The translations under genes were made by a program, and so were the position numbers. The notes below the pieces were generated by a model. The model saw only the letters and a list, made by a program, of their open reading frames with translations, had not been told where the DNA came from and searched no databases. From Terriglobia bacterium (GTDB taxonomy: Bacteria; Acidobacteriota; Terriglobia; Terriglobales; Acidobacteriaceae): a stretch of DNA of 44,341 nt. The number at the start of each line of letters is the position of its first letter. Position 1 is the first letter of the stretch. Shown piece by piece: positions 8,074 through 16,426 of this stretch. The DNA is taken from positions 1-44,341 of the forward strand of contig JAIQFZ010000023.1 in assembly GCA_020073015.1 (NCBI GenBank), read 5' to 3'.

Positions 8074-10116
8074 ATGCGAAAGCAACTGTTGGGTCTGATT
8101 GTTGCGCTGCTGGCGTTCGTGCTGATCGCAGCGGCGGCTGACATGCCGAGCAAAGGGATGGCCACGACGGCCGCTTTGCAGCGGCTCGAGGTCACGCGCG
8201 GCCAGGACGGCCTGCGTGTCGAGTTCAAAGCCAAGGGCGTAGTGGCGCCCAAAGTGACGACGCTCGACTCGCCCGCGCGCATCGTCGTTGACCTTCCCAA
8301 CACCGTGATGGCCACGGGGCAGAGTCACATCAGTGTTGGCAGCGATGGCGTGAAAGGCATACGCGTGGGCATGAACGGCCAAGTACCGCCCAGCACGCGC
8401 GTCGTCGTCGACCTGGAAGCGGCCCGGCAGCACGAGCTGGTGACTGGCCAGGACGGGAGCTTCACTCTGAAGATTCAGGATGCGGTGGTGGCCAAGCGCC
8501 CGGCCGCATCGACGGCGAAGCCGGCTGCGCCGAAACTGGTGGCCGCGTCGGCTCCAGTGGCGGCGGCGGAGAAATCAGAGGCGCCCGCGGCGAGCGTTGC
8601 GTTCGTCGAGCCGAAGTTTACGGTGAAGAGCGACCCGGCGAACCAGCCGGTCGAGCCTGCCGTGCGGGCACAGGAAGCAGCGGGCCGGTTTGCCGATAAG
8701 ACTGCAGCCGAACTGGTGGCGGTCAACACGCATGCCGCCATGAAGCAGGACGCAGCCAGCGGCAGTGCGCCGGCCATCCAGCCAGCCGTGAATCTGGCCG
8801 CCGAGCAGAAGCAGCAGATGGCGCAGCCTCCGGCGGCGAGCGGGTCCAAGTACACGGGTGAGCCGATCTCGGTCAACCTGAAGGATGTTGATCTGAAGGA
8901 TTTCTTCCGGCTCATCCACGAGATCAGCGGGCTGAACGTTGTTCTCGATCCCAACGTCAAGGGCAACCTCACCATCGTGCTCGACGACGTGCCGTGGGAT
9001 CAGGCGCTGGACATCGTTCTGAAGAACAACGATCTGTCGCGGCAGCTGGAGGGGAACATCCTGCGGATCGCGACCGTCGAAACGCTGAAGAAGGAAGCCG
9101 AGAACCGGCGTGCACAGATTGACGCCGAAGCGCTGGCGGTGGACAAAGTCACCATCACGCGCTTCCTCAGCTACGCGCACTCGAAAGACGTGGTGCCGAC
9201 GCTCAAGAAGTTCATCAGCCAACGGGGCGACCTGGTGGCCGATGACCGCACCAATTCGCTGATCATCTCGGATATTCCGGCGTCTCTGCCGCAGATCGAC
9301 CGCATCATCCAGCAGATGGACCGCAAAACGCAAGAAGTCGAAATTGAAGCGCGTGTGGTAGCTGCTACCCGCGCCTTCGCCCGCGACATCGGTACCCAGC
9401 TTGGATTTGGTTGGGGCAACGGACCCTCGGCTGTAGGCGGCGTACAAGGTGTTGGAACCACGCCCACCATCGTCGGGCCGGGGCTCGTCCCGAATCCGAT
9501 GTATATCGTTACGGGCGGCGGCACATCGGGAACCCAGATTCCTCTGTTCTCGAACCTGGGCGCCACCGGACCCACCAGCGGTCTGCAGTTCGTAAATGCC
9601 ACCAACAACATGCGCATCGACTTCCTGCTGACGATGGCCGAGTCGCGCGGGTTGCTCAAAGTACTTTCCCGTCCGCGCGTGGTCACGCAGAACAACATCC
9701 AGGCGGTTGTGAAGCAGGGCGTACGGGTGCCCGTTACAACCCAGGCGCAATTGGGCGGCCCGCCCACGGTTACCTACGTGGACGCGTTCCTGCGCTTGAC
9801 GGTGACTCCGCAGATCACGTCGGAAGGGACTATCTTCCTGAATGTGGATGTGGAGAACACGCTGCCCGATTTCGGCAACGAAGTGCAGGGCAACCCGACA
9901 CTGATTACGCAGCAAGCCACTACCCAGGTCCTCGTGACCGATGGCGGCACGGTGGTGATTGGCGGCGTGATCCAGACGCAGAACTCGCTCAGCATCGCGC
10001 AGGTTCCGCTGCTCGGAGACATTCCGTACCTCGGCAACCTGTTCAAACACCGGACGGTGAAGACCTCGGATCAGGAGCTGATCTTCTTCATCACGCCGCG
10101 CATCATTCAGACCTAA
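8074..10116 (+). CDS. pilQ: Type IV pilus secretin PilQ
   Basis: A 680-residue outer-membrane secretin that forms the pilus exit pore. Order: signal peptide (about 1-23, cleavage near IAAAAD), one AMIN domain (about 30-135, peptidoglycan-binding type), an Ala-rich linker (about 140-265), the STN/N0 domain (about 270-340, VDLKDFFRLIHEISGLNVV), a secretin N1 domain (about 365-435), and the secretin pore domain with VPVTTQAQLG and the C-terminal LLGDIPYLGNLFKHR signature. A Gly-rich segment at about 445-500 lies in the pore domain. It is the last gene of the pilMNOPQ operon, with a strong terminator after it. Confidence 0.96.
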   Translation: MRKQLLGLIVALLAFVLIAAAADMPSKGMATTAALQRLEVTRGQDGLRVEFKAKGVVAPKVTTLDSPARIVVDLPNTVMATGQSHISVGSDGVKGIRVGMNGQVPPSTRVVVDLEAARQHELVTGQDGSFTLKIQDAVVAKRPAASTAKPAAPKLVAASAPVAAAEKSEAPAASVAFVEPKFTVKSDPANQPVEPAVRAQEAAGRFADKTAAELVAVNTHAAMKQDAASGSAPAIQPAVNLAAEQKQQMAQPPAASGSKYTGEPISVNLKDVDLKDFFRLIHEISGLNVVLDPNVKGNLTIVLDDVPWDQALDIVLKNNDLSRQLEGNILRIATVETLKKEAENRRAQIDAEALAVDKVTITRFLSYAHSKDVVPTLKKFISQRGDLVADDRTNSLIISDIPASLPQIDRIIQQMDRKTQEVEIEARVVAATRAFARDIGTQLGFGWGNGPSAVGGVQGVGTTPTIVGPGLVPNPMYIVTGGGTSGTQIPLFSNLGATGPTSGLQFVNATNNMRIDFLLTMAESRGLLKVLSRPRVVTQNNIQAVVKQGVRVPVTTQAQLGGPPTVTYVDAFLRLTVTPQITSEGTIFLNVDVENTLPDFGNEVQGNPTLITQQATTQVLVTDGGTVVIGGVIQTQNSLSIAQVPLLGDIPYLGNLFKHRTVKTSDQELIFFITPRIIQT

Positions 10117-10138
10117 CCGGACGTCGAACCAGTCACGA

Positions 10139-10185
10139 CCGCCGGTTTCTCGAAGAACCTGTCGAGAAAACCGGCGGTTTTGTTT
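10139..10185 (+). terminator. Rho-independent terminator after pilQ
   Basis: The arms CCGCCGGTTTCTCGA (10139-10153) and TCGAGAAAACCGGCGG (10162-10177) pair with one bulged A and an 8-base loop, followed by TTTTGTTT. The position 22 bases after the pilQ stop fits the end of the pilus operon. Confidence 0.9.
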
Positions 10186-10186
10186 A

Positions 10187-10253
10187 GGTTCTCAGTTCCC
10201 AGTTCTCAGTGAGATCTGCTGTTGCGGAACTGAGAACCGAGAACCGAGAGCTG
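10187..10253. repeat. Inverted repeat of CTCAGTTC/GAACTGAG type
   Basis: GGTTCTCAGTT (10187-10197) is matched by AACTGAGAACC (10228-10238), with further degenerate copies (CCAGTTCTCAGT, GAGAACCGAGAG) on each side. It separates the pilQ terminator from the aminopeptidase start and is unrelated in sequence to the G+C hairpin family. Confidence 0.6.
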
Positions 10254-10274
10254 GTTCTTGCTACACTCCTGCGC

Positions 10275-11366
10275 ATGGACCACTCCGGCCGCTCGCGGCG
10301 GCTTCAGGAAGCGCTTCCTGAGAACAATCTCGATCTTCTCCTGGTCACTCATCTTCCCAACGTCCGCTACCTGTGCGGTTTTACCGGCAGTGCGGGCGCA
10401 TTGCTGGTCAGCGACCGGGGAGCAACGTTCTTTACCGATGGGCGGTACATGGCGCAGGCTCGGGCGGAGGTTTCCGGCGCCCGGATCCTAATTGCCCGTA
10501 AAGCGCCGTTCCTGGCTGCCGCCGAGAGTTTGGCGGGATCGAGAACGGGCCGGGTGGGCAAGCAGGTACTGGGCGTTGAAGGCGAATCCATGCCGGCTGC
10601 GGTGCGCGATCGGATGGCTGCGCTGCTCAGGCCCAAGTTCAAGCTTCGCTCCGCGCCGCCGTTGGTCGAGCGCGCGCGCATGGTGAAGGATGCGGACGAG
10701 ATCGGTTGCATTCGGCGAGCCGTCGAAGTGGGCGCAGGACTGTTCAGGATGGCGCGAAAGAAGATTCGTCCTGGCACCAAGGAGGTCGAGGTTGCTGGAA
10801 CCATGGAATACGCGGCCCGGTGCGCGGGAGCCGAGGGAATGTCGTTTTCCACGATCATCGCCTCCGGCCAGCGCTCGGCGGTGGTCCATGGACGCGCGTC
10901 AAACGCGATGATTCCAGACCGCGGGTTCGTGGTCTGCGACTTCGGTGTTATACTCGCTGGCTATTGTTCGGACCGCACGCGGACTGTGCATGTTGGACGT
11001 CCTGCGCGCGCTGCCCGCCAGATGTATGAGGCGGTGCTGGACGCTCAGCAGGCGGCGATCGCTGCAGTTCGTCCGGGTGTGACGGCTGGCGAGGTCGATG
11101 GCGCGGCGCGGCGCGTGCTTCGTAAGTGGAAGTTGGCACGTTACTTTACCCATTCGACCGGGCATGGTTTAGGATTGGAGATACACGAAGCGCCGCGGTT
11201 GGCTGCAGCGCAAAGGCAAAGGCTGGAACCGGGCATGGTGATCACGATTGAGCCCGGCGCATACATTCCCGGGAAGTGGGGAGTGCGAATCGAAGATGTA
11301 GTGGTCGTCACTCCCTCCGGCTGCGAAGTGCTGGCGCCCCGGGACAAGGAACTGATTGTTATCTAG
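10275..11366 (+). CDS. M24 family Xaa-Pro aminopeptidase
   Basis: A 363-residue cytoplasmic metallopeptidase that removes N-terminal residues before proline. The N-terminal creatinase domain (about 8-130) precedes the pita-bread catalytic domain. The five metal ligands are all visible: Asp222 (CDFGV), Asp233 (SDRTRT), His297 (STGHGLG), Glu326 (IEPGAY) and Glu340 (VRIEDVV), with His205 (VVHGR) as the usual substrate-site histidine. The ATG at 10275 starts at the family N-terminus; an upstream in-frame ATG would add 22 residues derived from the intergenic repeat. It precedes accB-accC, a neighbourhood also seen in many bacteria, where efp usually lies between. Confidence 0.92.
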   Translation: MDHSGRSRRLQEALPENNLDLLLVTHLPNVRYLCGFTGSAGALLVSDRGATFFTDGRYMAQARAEVSGARILIARKAPFLAAAESLAGSRTGRVGKQVLGVEGESMPAAVRDRMAALLRPKFKLRSAPPLVERARMVKDADEIGCIRRAVEVGAGLFRMARKKIRPGTKEVEVAGTMEYAARCAGAEGMSFSTIIASGQRSAVVHGRASNAMIPDRGFVVCDFGVILAGYCSDRTRTVHVGRPARAARQMYEAVLDAQQAAIAAVRPGVTAGEVDGAARRVLRKWKLARYFTHSTGHGLGLEIHEAPRLAAAQRQRLEPGMVITIEPGAYIPGKWGVRIEDVVVVTPSGCEVLAPRDKELIVI

Positions 11367-11471
11367 CGAATCAAGTCTGGTACATTACCGTTTTTCCAAG
11401 CCGGGGCTGATAGAGTTGCCGGTGCCGCTGCCCAGACAGCGGGATCTTGAAAGCGGAACCCACCGCATACG

Positions 11472-11966
11472 ATGAATCAAAAAGAGCTGAAGGAACTCAT
11501 CGAGTTCATCATAGAAAAAGGCATTGCCGAGTTCGAACTGGAACGCGGCGATGTCAAGGTGAAGATCAAGCGTGCCTCGGAGGCACCGCCGTCGGCATTG
11601 CCGGATTCCAGGTATTTCGCGGTTCATCCGGCCCCGGTTGCCGCGGCTGCCCACATTCCCGCTTCTGTGCCTGCCAAGGTAGAGATCTCCGCGGCTGCTG
11701 TACCCGTCCCAGAGCCGGAAGAAGATCTGCACATCGTGCGCTCGCCGATCGTGGGCACGTTCTACGAGGCACCCTCGCCCGGCGCTCCTCCTTTCGTCAA
11801 GGTGGGCGATCCGGTGGAGATTGGCCAGGTTCTGTGCATCGTCGAAGCCATGAAGCTGATGAATGAAATCGAATGCGACGTCGCCGGAGAGGTCGTGAAG
11901 AAGTTCGTCGCCAACGGCCAGCCGATCGAGTACGGACAGGAATTGTTTGCCCTCCGGACGAAATAA
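11472..11966 (+). CDS. accB: Biotin carboxyl carrier protein of acetyl-CoA carboxylase
   Basis: A 164-residue BCCP subunit. A short N-terminal segment interacts with biotin carboxylase (KELKELIEFIIEKGIAEFELE). A Pro/Ala-rich linker (about 38-85) and the C-terminal biotinyl domain follow. The biotin-accepting Lys128 lies in EAMKLMNEI. The domain shuttles carboxybiotin between AccC and the carboxyltransferase in malonyl-CoA formation for fatty acid synthesis. accC follows after 82 bases. The length is typical. The carboxyltransferase genes accA/accD are not in this window. Confidence 0.97.
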   Translation: MNQKELKELIEFIIEKGIAEFELERGDVKVKIKRASEAPPSALPDSRYFAVHPAPVAAAAHIPASVPAKVEISAAAVPVPEPEEDLHIVRSPIVGTFYEAPSPGAPPFVKVGDPVEIGQVLCIVEAMKLMNEIECDVAGEVVKKFVANGQPIEYGQELFALRTK

Positions 11967-12048
11967 GAGGGTGAAGCCGCCCATCAAGCTCCGGCGATCC
12001 AGCCTCCTGCGTAGGTATAACGTGGAGCCTCAAGGCCTCAGATAGCCA

Positions 12049-13407
12049 ATGTTCAAGAAGATTTTGGTAGCCAACCGCGGTGAGATCGCTCTGCGCGTGA
12101 TTTGCGCGTGCAAGGAACTCGGAATCCGCGCGGTGGCGATCTACAGCGAAGCGGACCGCAATTCGCTCCATGTGCGCTTTGCGGATGAAGCCATTTGTAT
12201 TGGCCCGCCGCAGCTGGCGCAGAGCTATCTGAATATTCCGGCGGTGATCAGCGCGGCCGAAATCGCCAACGTGGACGCTATCCATCCCGGCTACGGCCTG
12301 CTTTCGGAGAACGCGAACTTCGCCGAAGTCTGCGCGGCGTGCCACATCAAGTTCATCGGACCGACGCCGGAGGTAATCCGGCTGATGGGCGAAAAGGAAA
12401 AGGCGCGGGCCGCGATGAAGCAGCATGGGGTGCCGATCCTTCCCGGCTCCGACGGCGTGATCGCCTCCGATGGCGAGGCCCTGGAGTGGGCGCGGCAGGT
12501 GGGATTCCCGGTGATCATCAAGGCCTCGGCGGGTGGGGGCGGGCGCGGCATGCGCATTGTGCGCAACGAAGAGGATTTGCCGGGGCTCTACCGCCAGGCG
12601 CAGTCGGAGGCCTCAGCCGCCTTCGGCAATGGCGATCTTTACATGGAGAAATATGTCGAGCGCCCCCGGCACATCGAATTCCAGGTGCTGGCCGACGAAC
12701 ACGGCAACGTCGTTAGTTTGGGCGAGCGCGAGTGCTCGATCCAGCGCCGACATCAGAAGCTGATCGAGGAATCGCCATCCGTGCGGGTCTCGCCGGAGCT
12801 GCGCCAGGAAATTGGCGGCATTCTCAGCAAAACTCTCAGCGCAGTCGGGTACCACAACGCTGGCACCATTGAGTTCTTGATGGATCAGGACAGCCGTCTC
12901 CACTTCATCGAGATGAACACGCGCATCCAGGTGGAGCATCCGGTCACCGAGATGGTCACCGATGTGGACCTGGTCAAAAGTCAGATCATGATCGCCGCAG
13001 GAGCGAAGATGGCGGACGTGCTGCAGGGCCCCATCGTGCATCGCGGACACGCCATCGAGTGCCGCATCAATGCCGAGCACCCGGAAAAGTTCACGCCCTC
13101 GGCGGGCAAGATTACGACGTTTCATCCGCCGGGGGGAACGGGGGTGCGCGTCGATACCGCCGCGTACGCCGAAGGCACCATTCCGCCTTATTACGATTCC
13201 CTAATTGCGAAGCTGGTGGCGCGCGGCAAGGATCGCAATGAGGCCATTTCGCGCATGGGACGCGCGCTGGAGATGTTCATCGTGGAGGGCATCTACACCA
13301 CGATTCCACTGCATCGCCGGATTCTCGCCGACGCTGAATTTCGCGCGGGGAACATTGATACCGGGTTCATCGAGAGATTTCTGGCGAAGAAAGAAGCTGT
13401 AGGATGA
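12049..13407 (+). CDS. accC: Biotin carboxylase subunit of acetyl-CoA carboxylase
   Basis: A 452-residue ATP-grasp enzyme that carboxylates biotin on AccB using ATP and bicarbonate. The N-terminal signature [18 protein letters not shown] opens the preATP-grasp domain. The Gly-rich lid is [14 protein letters not shown] (about 161-174). The [20 protein letters not shown] and [14 protein letters not shown] blocks carry the metal and bicarbonate residues, and the C-terminal domain ends the protein. Length and motifs are complete. It is cotranscribed with accB. A shorter downstream gene (13493) begins 85 bases later and is unrelated. Confidence 0.97.
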   Translation: MFKKILVANRGEIALRVICACKELGIRAVAIYSEADRNSLHVRFADEAICIGPPQLAQSYLNIPAVISAAEIANVDAIHPGYGLLSENANFAEVCAACHIKFIGPTPEVIRLMGEKEKARAAMKQHGVPILPGSDGVIASDGEALEWARQVGFPVIIKASAGGGGRGMRIVRNEEDLPGLYRQAQSEASAAFGNGDLYMEKYVERPRHIEFQVLADEHGNVVSLGERECSIQRRHQKLIEESPSVRVSPELRQEIGGILSKTLSAVGYHNAGTIEFLMDQDSRLHFIEMNTRIQVEHPVTEMVTDVDLVKSQIMIAAGAKMADVLQGPIVHRGHAIECRINAEHPEKFTPSAGKITTFHPPGGTGVRVDTAAYAEGTIPPYYDSLIAKLVARGKDRNEAISRMGRALEMFIVEGIYTTIPLHRRILADAEFRAGNIDTGFIERFLAKKEAVG

Positions 13408-13492
13408 GTCGGTCTCAGTTAGCGCGTTTAATCCCTCTAGATTAGATGCGACATACGATGTCAAGATTGCAGGAGTAAGCCCGCCGGATACC

Positions 13493-13948
13493 ATGGCAAA
13501 CTATAACAAGAAGCAAATGGGCGACGCATGCGAAATGCTGGTCGCGGCTGAGCTAACGCTTGCTGGCGTACCAGCCCTTAAAGTGCCCGACAACTGGCCC
13601 GATTATGACCTCATTGCGCAACCTCCAGGTAAAGACCCGCAACGCATTTCGGTGAAATCGCGGACTTTCAAACGCGGCGCGGCGTTTGTTGAATACAGCG
13701 TGACCCAGGCATTTGACTGGCTCGCGATCGTCATCTTGCCGGCAGGCACCGAAAATCGCCGTAGGTTGTTTGTGATTCCGCGTGCCATCGCTGATAAGGA
13801 GGCACGGCGGACTAAGTTCGGCACTAAGATCGCGAATGTTCGGTACTGGCGCATTGACAAAGTGGAAGAAACATTTAAGCGCTTCGAACAGAACTTTTCA
13901 TTACGCAGCGACGATGAGATCGGTAAAAACCGCAATCCATACGTTTGA
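13493..13948 (+). CDS. Hypothetical protein, possible PD-(D/E)XK nuclease fold
   Basis: A 151-residue protein, not recognised by family name. The order Glu14 (GDACEMLVAAEL), Asp39 (DYDLIA) and S53-V-K55 (ISVKSRTF), with predicted helix-strand-strand spacing, resembles the PD-(D/E)XK nuclease core found in DUF4365-like and resolvase-like proteins. The middle acidic residue of the usual (D/E)XK is Ser53, so activity is uncertain. The rest (AIVILPAG, RRLFVIPRAIADK) fits the continuing beta sheet. Base composition is visibly less G+C-rich than accC and thiE around it, suggesting later acquisition. The start is supported by codon position; a Shine-Dalgarno is not obvious. Confidence 0.65.
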   Translation: MANYNKKQMGDACEMLVAAELTLAGVPALKVPDNWPDYDLIAQPPGKDPQRISVKSRTFKRGAAFVEYSVTQAFDWLAIVILPAGTENRRRLFVIPRAIADKEARRTKFGTKIANVRYWRIDKVEETFKRFEQNFSLRSDDEIGKNRNPYV

Positions 13949-13997
13949 GGCCGCAGCAAACTGAGACGCGGCGAGCCGAGTCTCTACAGTTGAGGCT

Positions 13998-14612
13998 ATG
14001 TTGCAACTTCCGCGACTCTACCCGATTCTCGACGCCGCTTGCTTCCCGGATGTGGCGGGAATGTTAGCTGCCGCCGAAGTACTCGCCGCGGCCGGTTGCA
14101 CTCTGCTGCAGTACCGCAACAAGTCTGGCAACGCCCGGCAAATGCTCGACGAGGCTCGTGAACTCAGAGCGCGGTTGGGGGAGGGAATCAAGCTCATCAT
14201 GAACGACCGCGCCGACCTTTGCCTGGCGGCTGGCTTCGATGGGGTGCATGTGGGGCAGGATGATTTGTCGGCTGAATCGGCCCGACGCATCATTGGGCCA
14301 GATCGCTGGCTGGGGGTGTCCACTCACAACCCGGAGCAGCTTGCCTTGGCAGATCAGACGTCAGCGGACTATGTTGCCATCGGGCCCGTCTTTGTCACGT
14401 CCAGCAAAGCGAATCCGGACCCTGTGGTTGGGCTTGAAGGTGTGCGTCGAGCGAGGGAACTGACGCGCAAACCGCTGGTTGCGATTGGCGGGATTACGCG
14501 GGCGAATGCGCGGTCGGTGATCGAGGCGGGGGCGGATGCGCTGGCGGTGATATCCGACTTGTTACGGGATCCCTGCAAATCAGCAGAAGAATTTTTCAGG
14601 CTTCTGCGGTAA
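13998..14612 (+). CDS. thiE: Thiamine phosphate synthase
   Basis: A 204-residue TIM-barrel enzyme joining HMP-diphosphate and thiazole phosphate to thiamine phosphate. Family blocks are present in order: LYPILD, LLQYRNK (diphosphate-binding), IMNDRADLCLAAGFDGVHVGQDDL, GVSTHN, ADYVAIGPVFVTSSKAN, PLVAIGGI and AGADALAVISDLL. The length is normal. thiG lies far away at 37.4 kb on the other strand, so the thiamine genes are scattered. The 49-base upstream spacer is too short to hold a TPP riboswitch. It may be read through from accBC or have its own promoter. Confidence 0.94.
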   Translation: MLQLPRLYPILDAACFPDVAGMLAAAEVLAAAGCTLLQYRNKSGNARQMLDEARELRARLGEGIKLIMNDRADLCLAAGFDGVHVGQDDLSAESARRIIGPDRWLGVSTHNPEQLALADQTSADYVAIGPVFVTSSKANPDPVVGLEGVRRARELTRKPLVAIGGITRANARSVIEAGADALAVISDLLRDPCKSAEEFFRLLR

Positions 14613-14648
14613 AGTCATTGGCTTGCGGCGCTACACGAACTAGTTTTG

Positions 14649-14786
14649 CGTAGGGACAGCCGCCCTCGGCGGTCCGGTTCGCAGAGCCGCAGTTTCAGAA
14701 AAACGTTGTCGAGCTCCGCTCGACTGGACAGCCGAGGGCGGCTGCCCCTACGTGTGGTTGTCCCTACGTGTGGTTGTCCCTACGTG
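14649..14786. repeat. Composite inverted and tandem repeat before permease gene
   Basis: Outer arms of 22 bases at 14649-14670 and 14731-14752 are complementary with one mismatch (core AGCCGCCCTCGGC / GCCGAGGGCGGCT). Inside lies a second hairpin, GTCGAGC-TCC-GCTCGAC (14708-14724). The right arm runs into a 16-base tandem repeat (TACGTGTGGTTGTCCC at 14749 and 14765, plus a partial third copy at 14781-14786). The tandem copies abut the Shine-Dalgarno of the permease gene. Confidence 0.8.
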
Positions 14787-14788
14787 CT

Positions 14789-14794
14789 AAGGAG
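14789..14794 (+). promoter_or_regulatory. Ribosome binding site deciding a TTG start
   Basis: AAGGAG ends five bases before the TTG at 14800 and supports that codon as the start of the permease; no in-frame ATG lies near it. Confidence 0.75.
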
Positions 14795-14799
14795 ATTCG

Positions 14800-16350
14800 T
14801 TGGGTACTGACGTTCGACCTCCAGCTCAAGCTTCCAGCGCCAACGATTGGGCGATCCACACCCACCAAGACCAAGAACTCGTCAAAGGTCTCGGACTGAC
14901 CAGCGCCACCATGCTGGTCATGGGCTCGATGATCGGCTCGGGAATCTTCATCGTGTCCGCCGAGATTTCGCGCGAGGTGCAGTCGCCGGCGCTGCTTGTT
15001 GGCGCGTGGCTGATTACCGGATTCTTAACCATCGTTGGCGCACTCAGCTACGGCGAACTGGCCGCCATGATGCCCCGTGCGGGTGGCCAGTATGTGTACC
15101 TGCGCGAGTCGCTGGGGCCGCTCTGGGGCTTCCTCTACGGGTGGACGCTGTTTCTTGTGATTCAGACCGGCACCATCGCCGCCGTGGGCGTTGCGTGCGG
15201 AAAATTCCTGGGGATTTTCTGGCCGGCGATTTCGTCGAGCAACTGGATTCTGCATTTCTGGAAAGTGCCGAAGTTCGCGATCGGCCCCATGACCCTGGGC
15301 GGCATGGATGTCGGTCTGAATACGCAGAACCTGGTGGCCATTCTGGTCGTGGTTGCGCTTTCCATCATCAACATCTTTGGGGTGAAGACCGGAGCGTTGA
15401 TCCAGAACATTTTCACAACCGCGAAGGTTTCTGCCCTTCTGGGACTGGTGATCTTTGGAATTCTGCTCGGTCGGAATGCCCAGGCACTGGCCGCAAATTT
15501 CGGCGCAAGCTTCTGGAACCATTCGGGGCTTGGTGCTCTGCATGACGTTGGCGGTGGGGTGCTGGTCTCGACCCTCACGGTGCTGGCGATCGCGCAGGTG
15601 GGCTCGCTGTTCTCGGCGGACGCCTGGAACAATGTGACGTTTACCGCGGGTGAGGTGAAGAATCCGAACCGCAATCTTCCGTTGTCGCTGGCGCTGGGAA
15701 CGGGCGTGGTGATCGCGCTCTACATCGGGTGCAATTTTATTTACTTGAGCGCGCTTCCTTTGTCGGGCAGTGCCACCGGTTCTACGTTGCTGGAGCGCGG
15801 TATTCAATATGCCAGCGAAGACCGCGTCGGCACGGCGGTCATGACGCAGATGTTTGGTTCGATCGGCGGCGCACTGATGGCCGTGGCCATCATGATCTCC
15901 GGCTTTGGCTGCTGTAACGGTTTGATTCTTGCTGGGGCCCGCGTTTATTACGCCATGGCCAAAGACGGCCTGTTCTTCCGGAATGTTGCCCGCTTGCATC
16001 CTGGGTACAAAACTCCTGCGGTCTCATTGATGGTGCAGATGGTGTGGACCTGCGTGCTGTGTGTGTCGGGCAGCTACGGCCAGCTACTGGACTATATTAT
16101 TTTTGCGGTGCTGGTGTTCTACATTCTCACCATCTTCGGACTGTTCGTTCTGCGTCGCACCCATCCCGAGGCCGAGCGGCCGTACAAGGCGGTTGGTTAC
16201 CCGATTCTGCCCGCGATTTACATCGTCATGGCTTTGTTTATCGATGTCGTGCTGTTACGCTACAAGCCGCAGTACACGTGGCCGGGATTGTTCATCGTGC
16301 TGCTCGGGATCCCGGTGTACTACCTTCGTCAACGAGGATTCCGGGTCTGA
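14800..16350 (+). CDS. APC superfamily amino acid permease
   Basis: A 516-residue inner-membrane transporter starting at TTG, with a good AAGGAG. A soluble N-terminus of about 33 residues precedes roughly 12 membrane helices. The first helix has the APC motif MIGSGIFIVSAEI, where the backbone binds substrate amino and carboxyl groups, and the loop GELAAMMPRAGGQYVYLRE is the conserved helix 2-3 motif. It resembles LAT/AdiC-like amino acid/polyamine/organocation permeases. Substrate cannot be deduced. It is followed by a second, different APC permease after 76 bases, so the two may be cotranscribed. Confidence 0.9.
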   Translation: MGTDVRPPAQASSANDWAIHTHQDQELVKGLGLTSATMLVMGSMIGSGIFIVSAEISREVQSPALLVGAWLITGFLTIVGALSYGELAAMMPRAGGQYVYLRESLGPLWGFLYGWTLFLVIQTGTIAAVGVACGKFLGIFWPAISSSNWILHFWKVPKFAIGPMTLGGMDVGLNTQNLVAILVVVALSIINIFGVKTGALIQNIFTTAKVSALLGLVIFGILLGRNAQALAANFGASFWNHSGLGALHDVGGGVLVSTLTVLAIAQVGSLFSADAWNNVTFTAGEVKNPNRNLPLSLALGTGVVIALYIGCNFIYLSALPLSGSATGSTLLERGIQYASEDRVGTAVMTQMFGSIGGALMAVAIMISGFGCCNGLILAGARVYYAMAKDGLFFRNVARLHPGYKTPAVSLMVQMVWTCVLCVSGSYGQLLDYIIFAVLVFYILTIFGLFVLRRTHPEAERPYKAVGYPILPAIYIVMALFIDVVLLRYKPQYTWPGLFIVLLGIPVYYLRQRGFRV

Positions 16351-16426
16351 ATTTTCGGAATGACGAAAACCGGTCTTGTACGCGAAGGCATTTGTGCACT
16401 GAACCCATAAGACTGAGGAGAACCAG

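Noticed and set aside
8575-10050. Minus-strand open frame of 491 codons
   Set aside because: It is antisense to pilQ and shows no domain; Arg/His-rich composition is typical of a shadow frame.
13949-13997. TPP riboswitch upstream of thiE
   Set aside because: Only 49 bases are available, and although CTGAGA occurs, the second conserved TPP core is absent.
14749-14786. CRISPR-like array
   Set aside because: The 16-base units are directly adjoining with no unique spacers.
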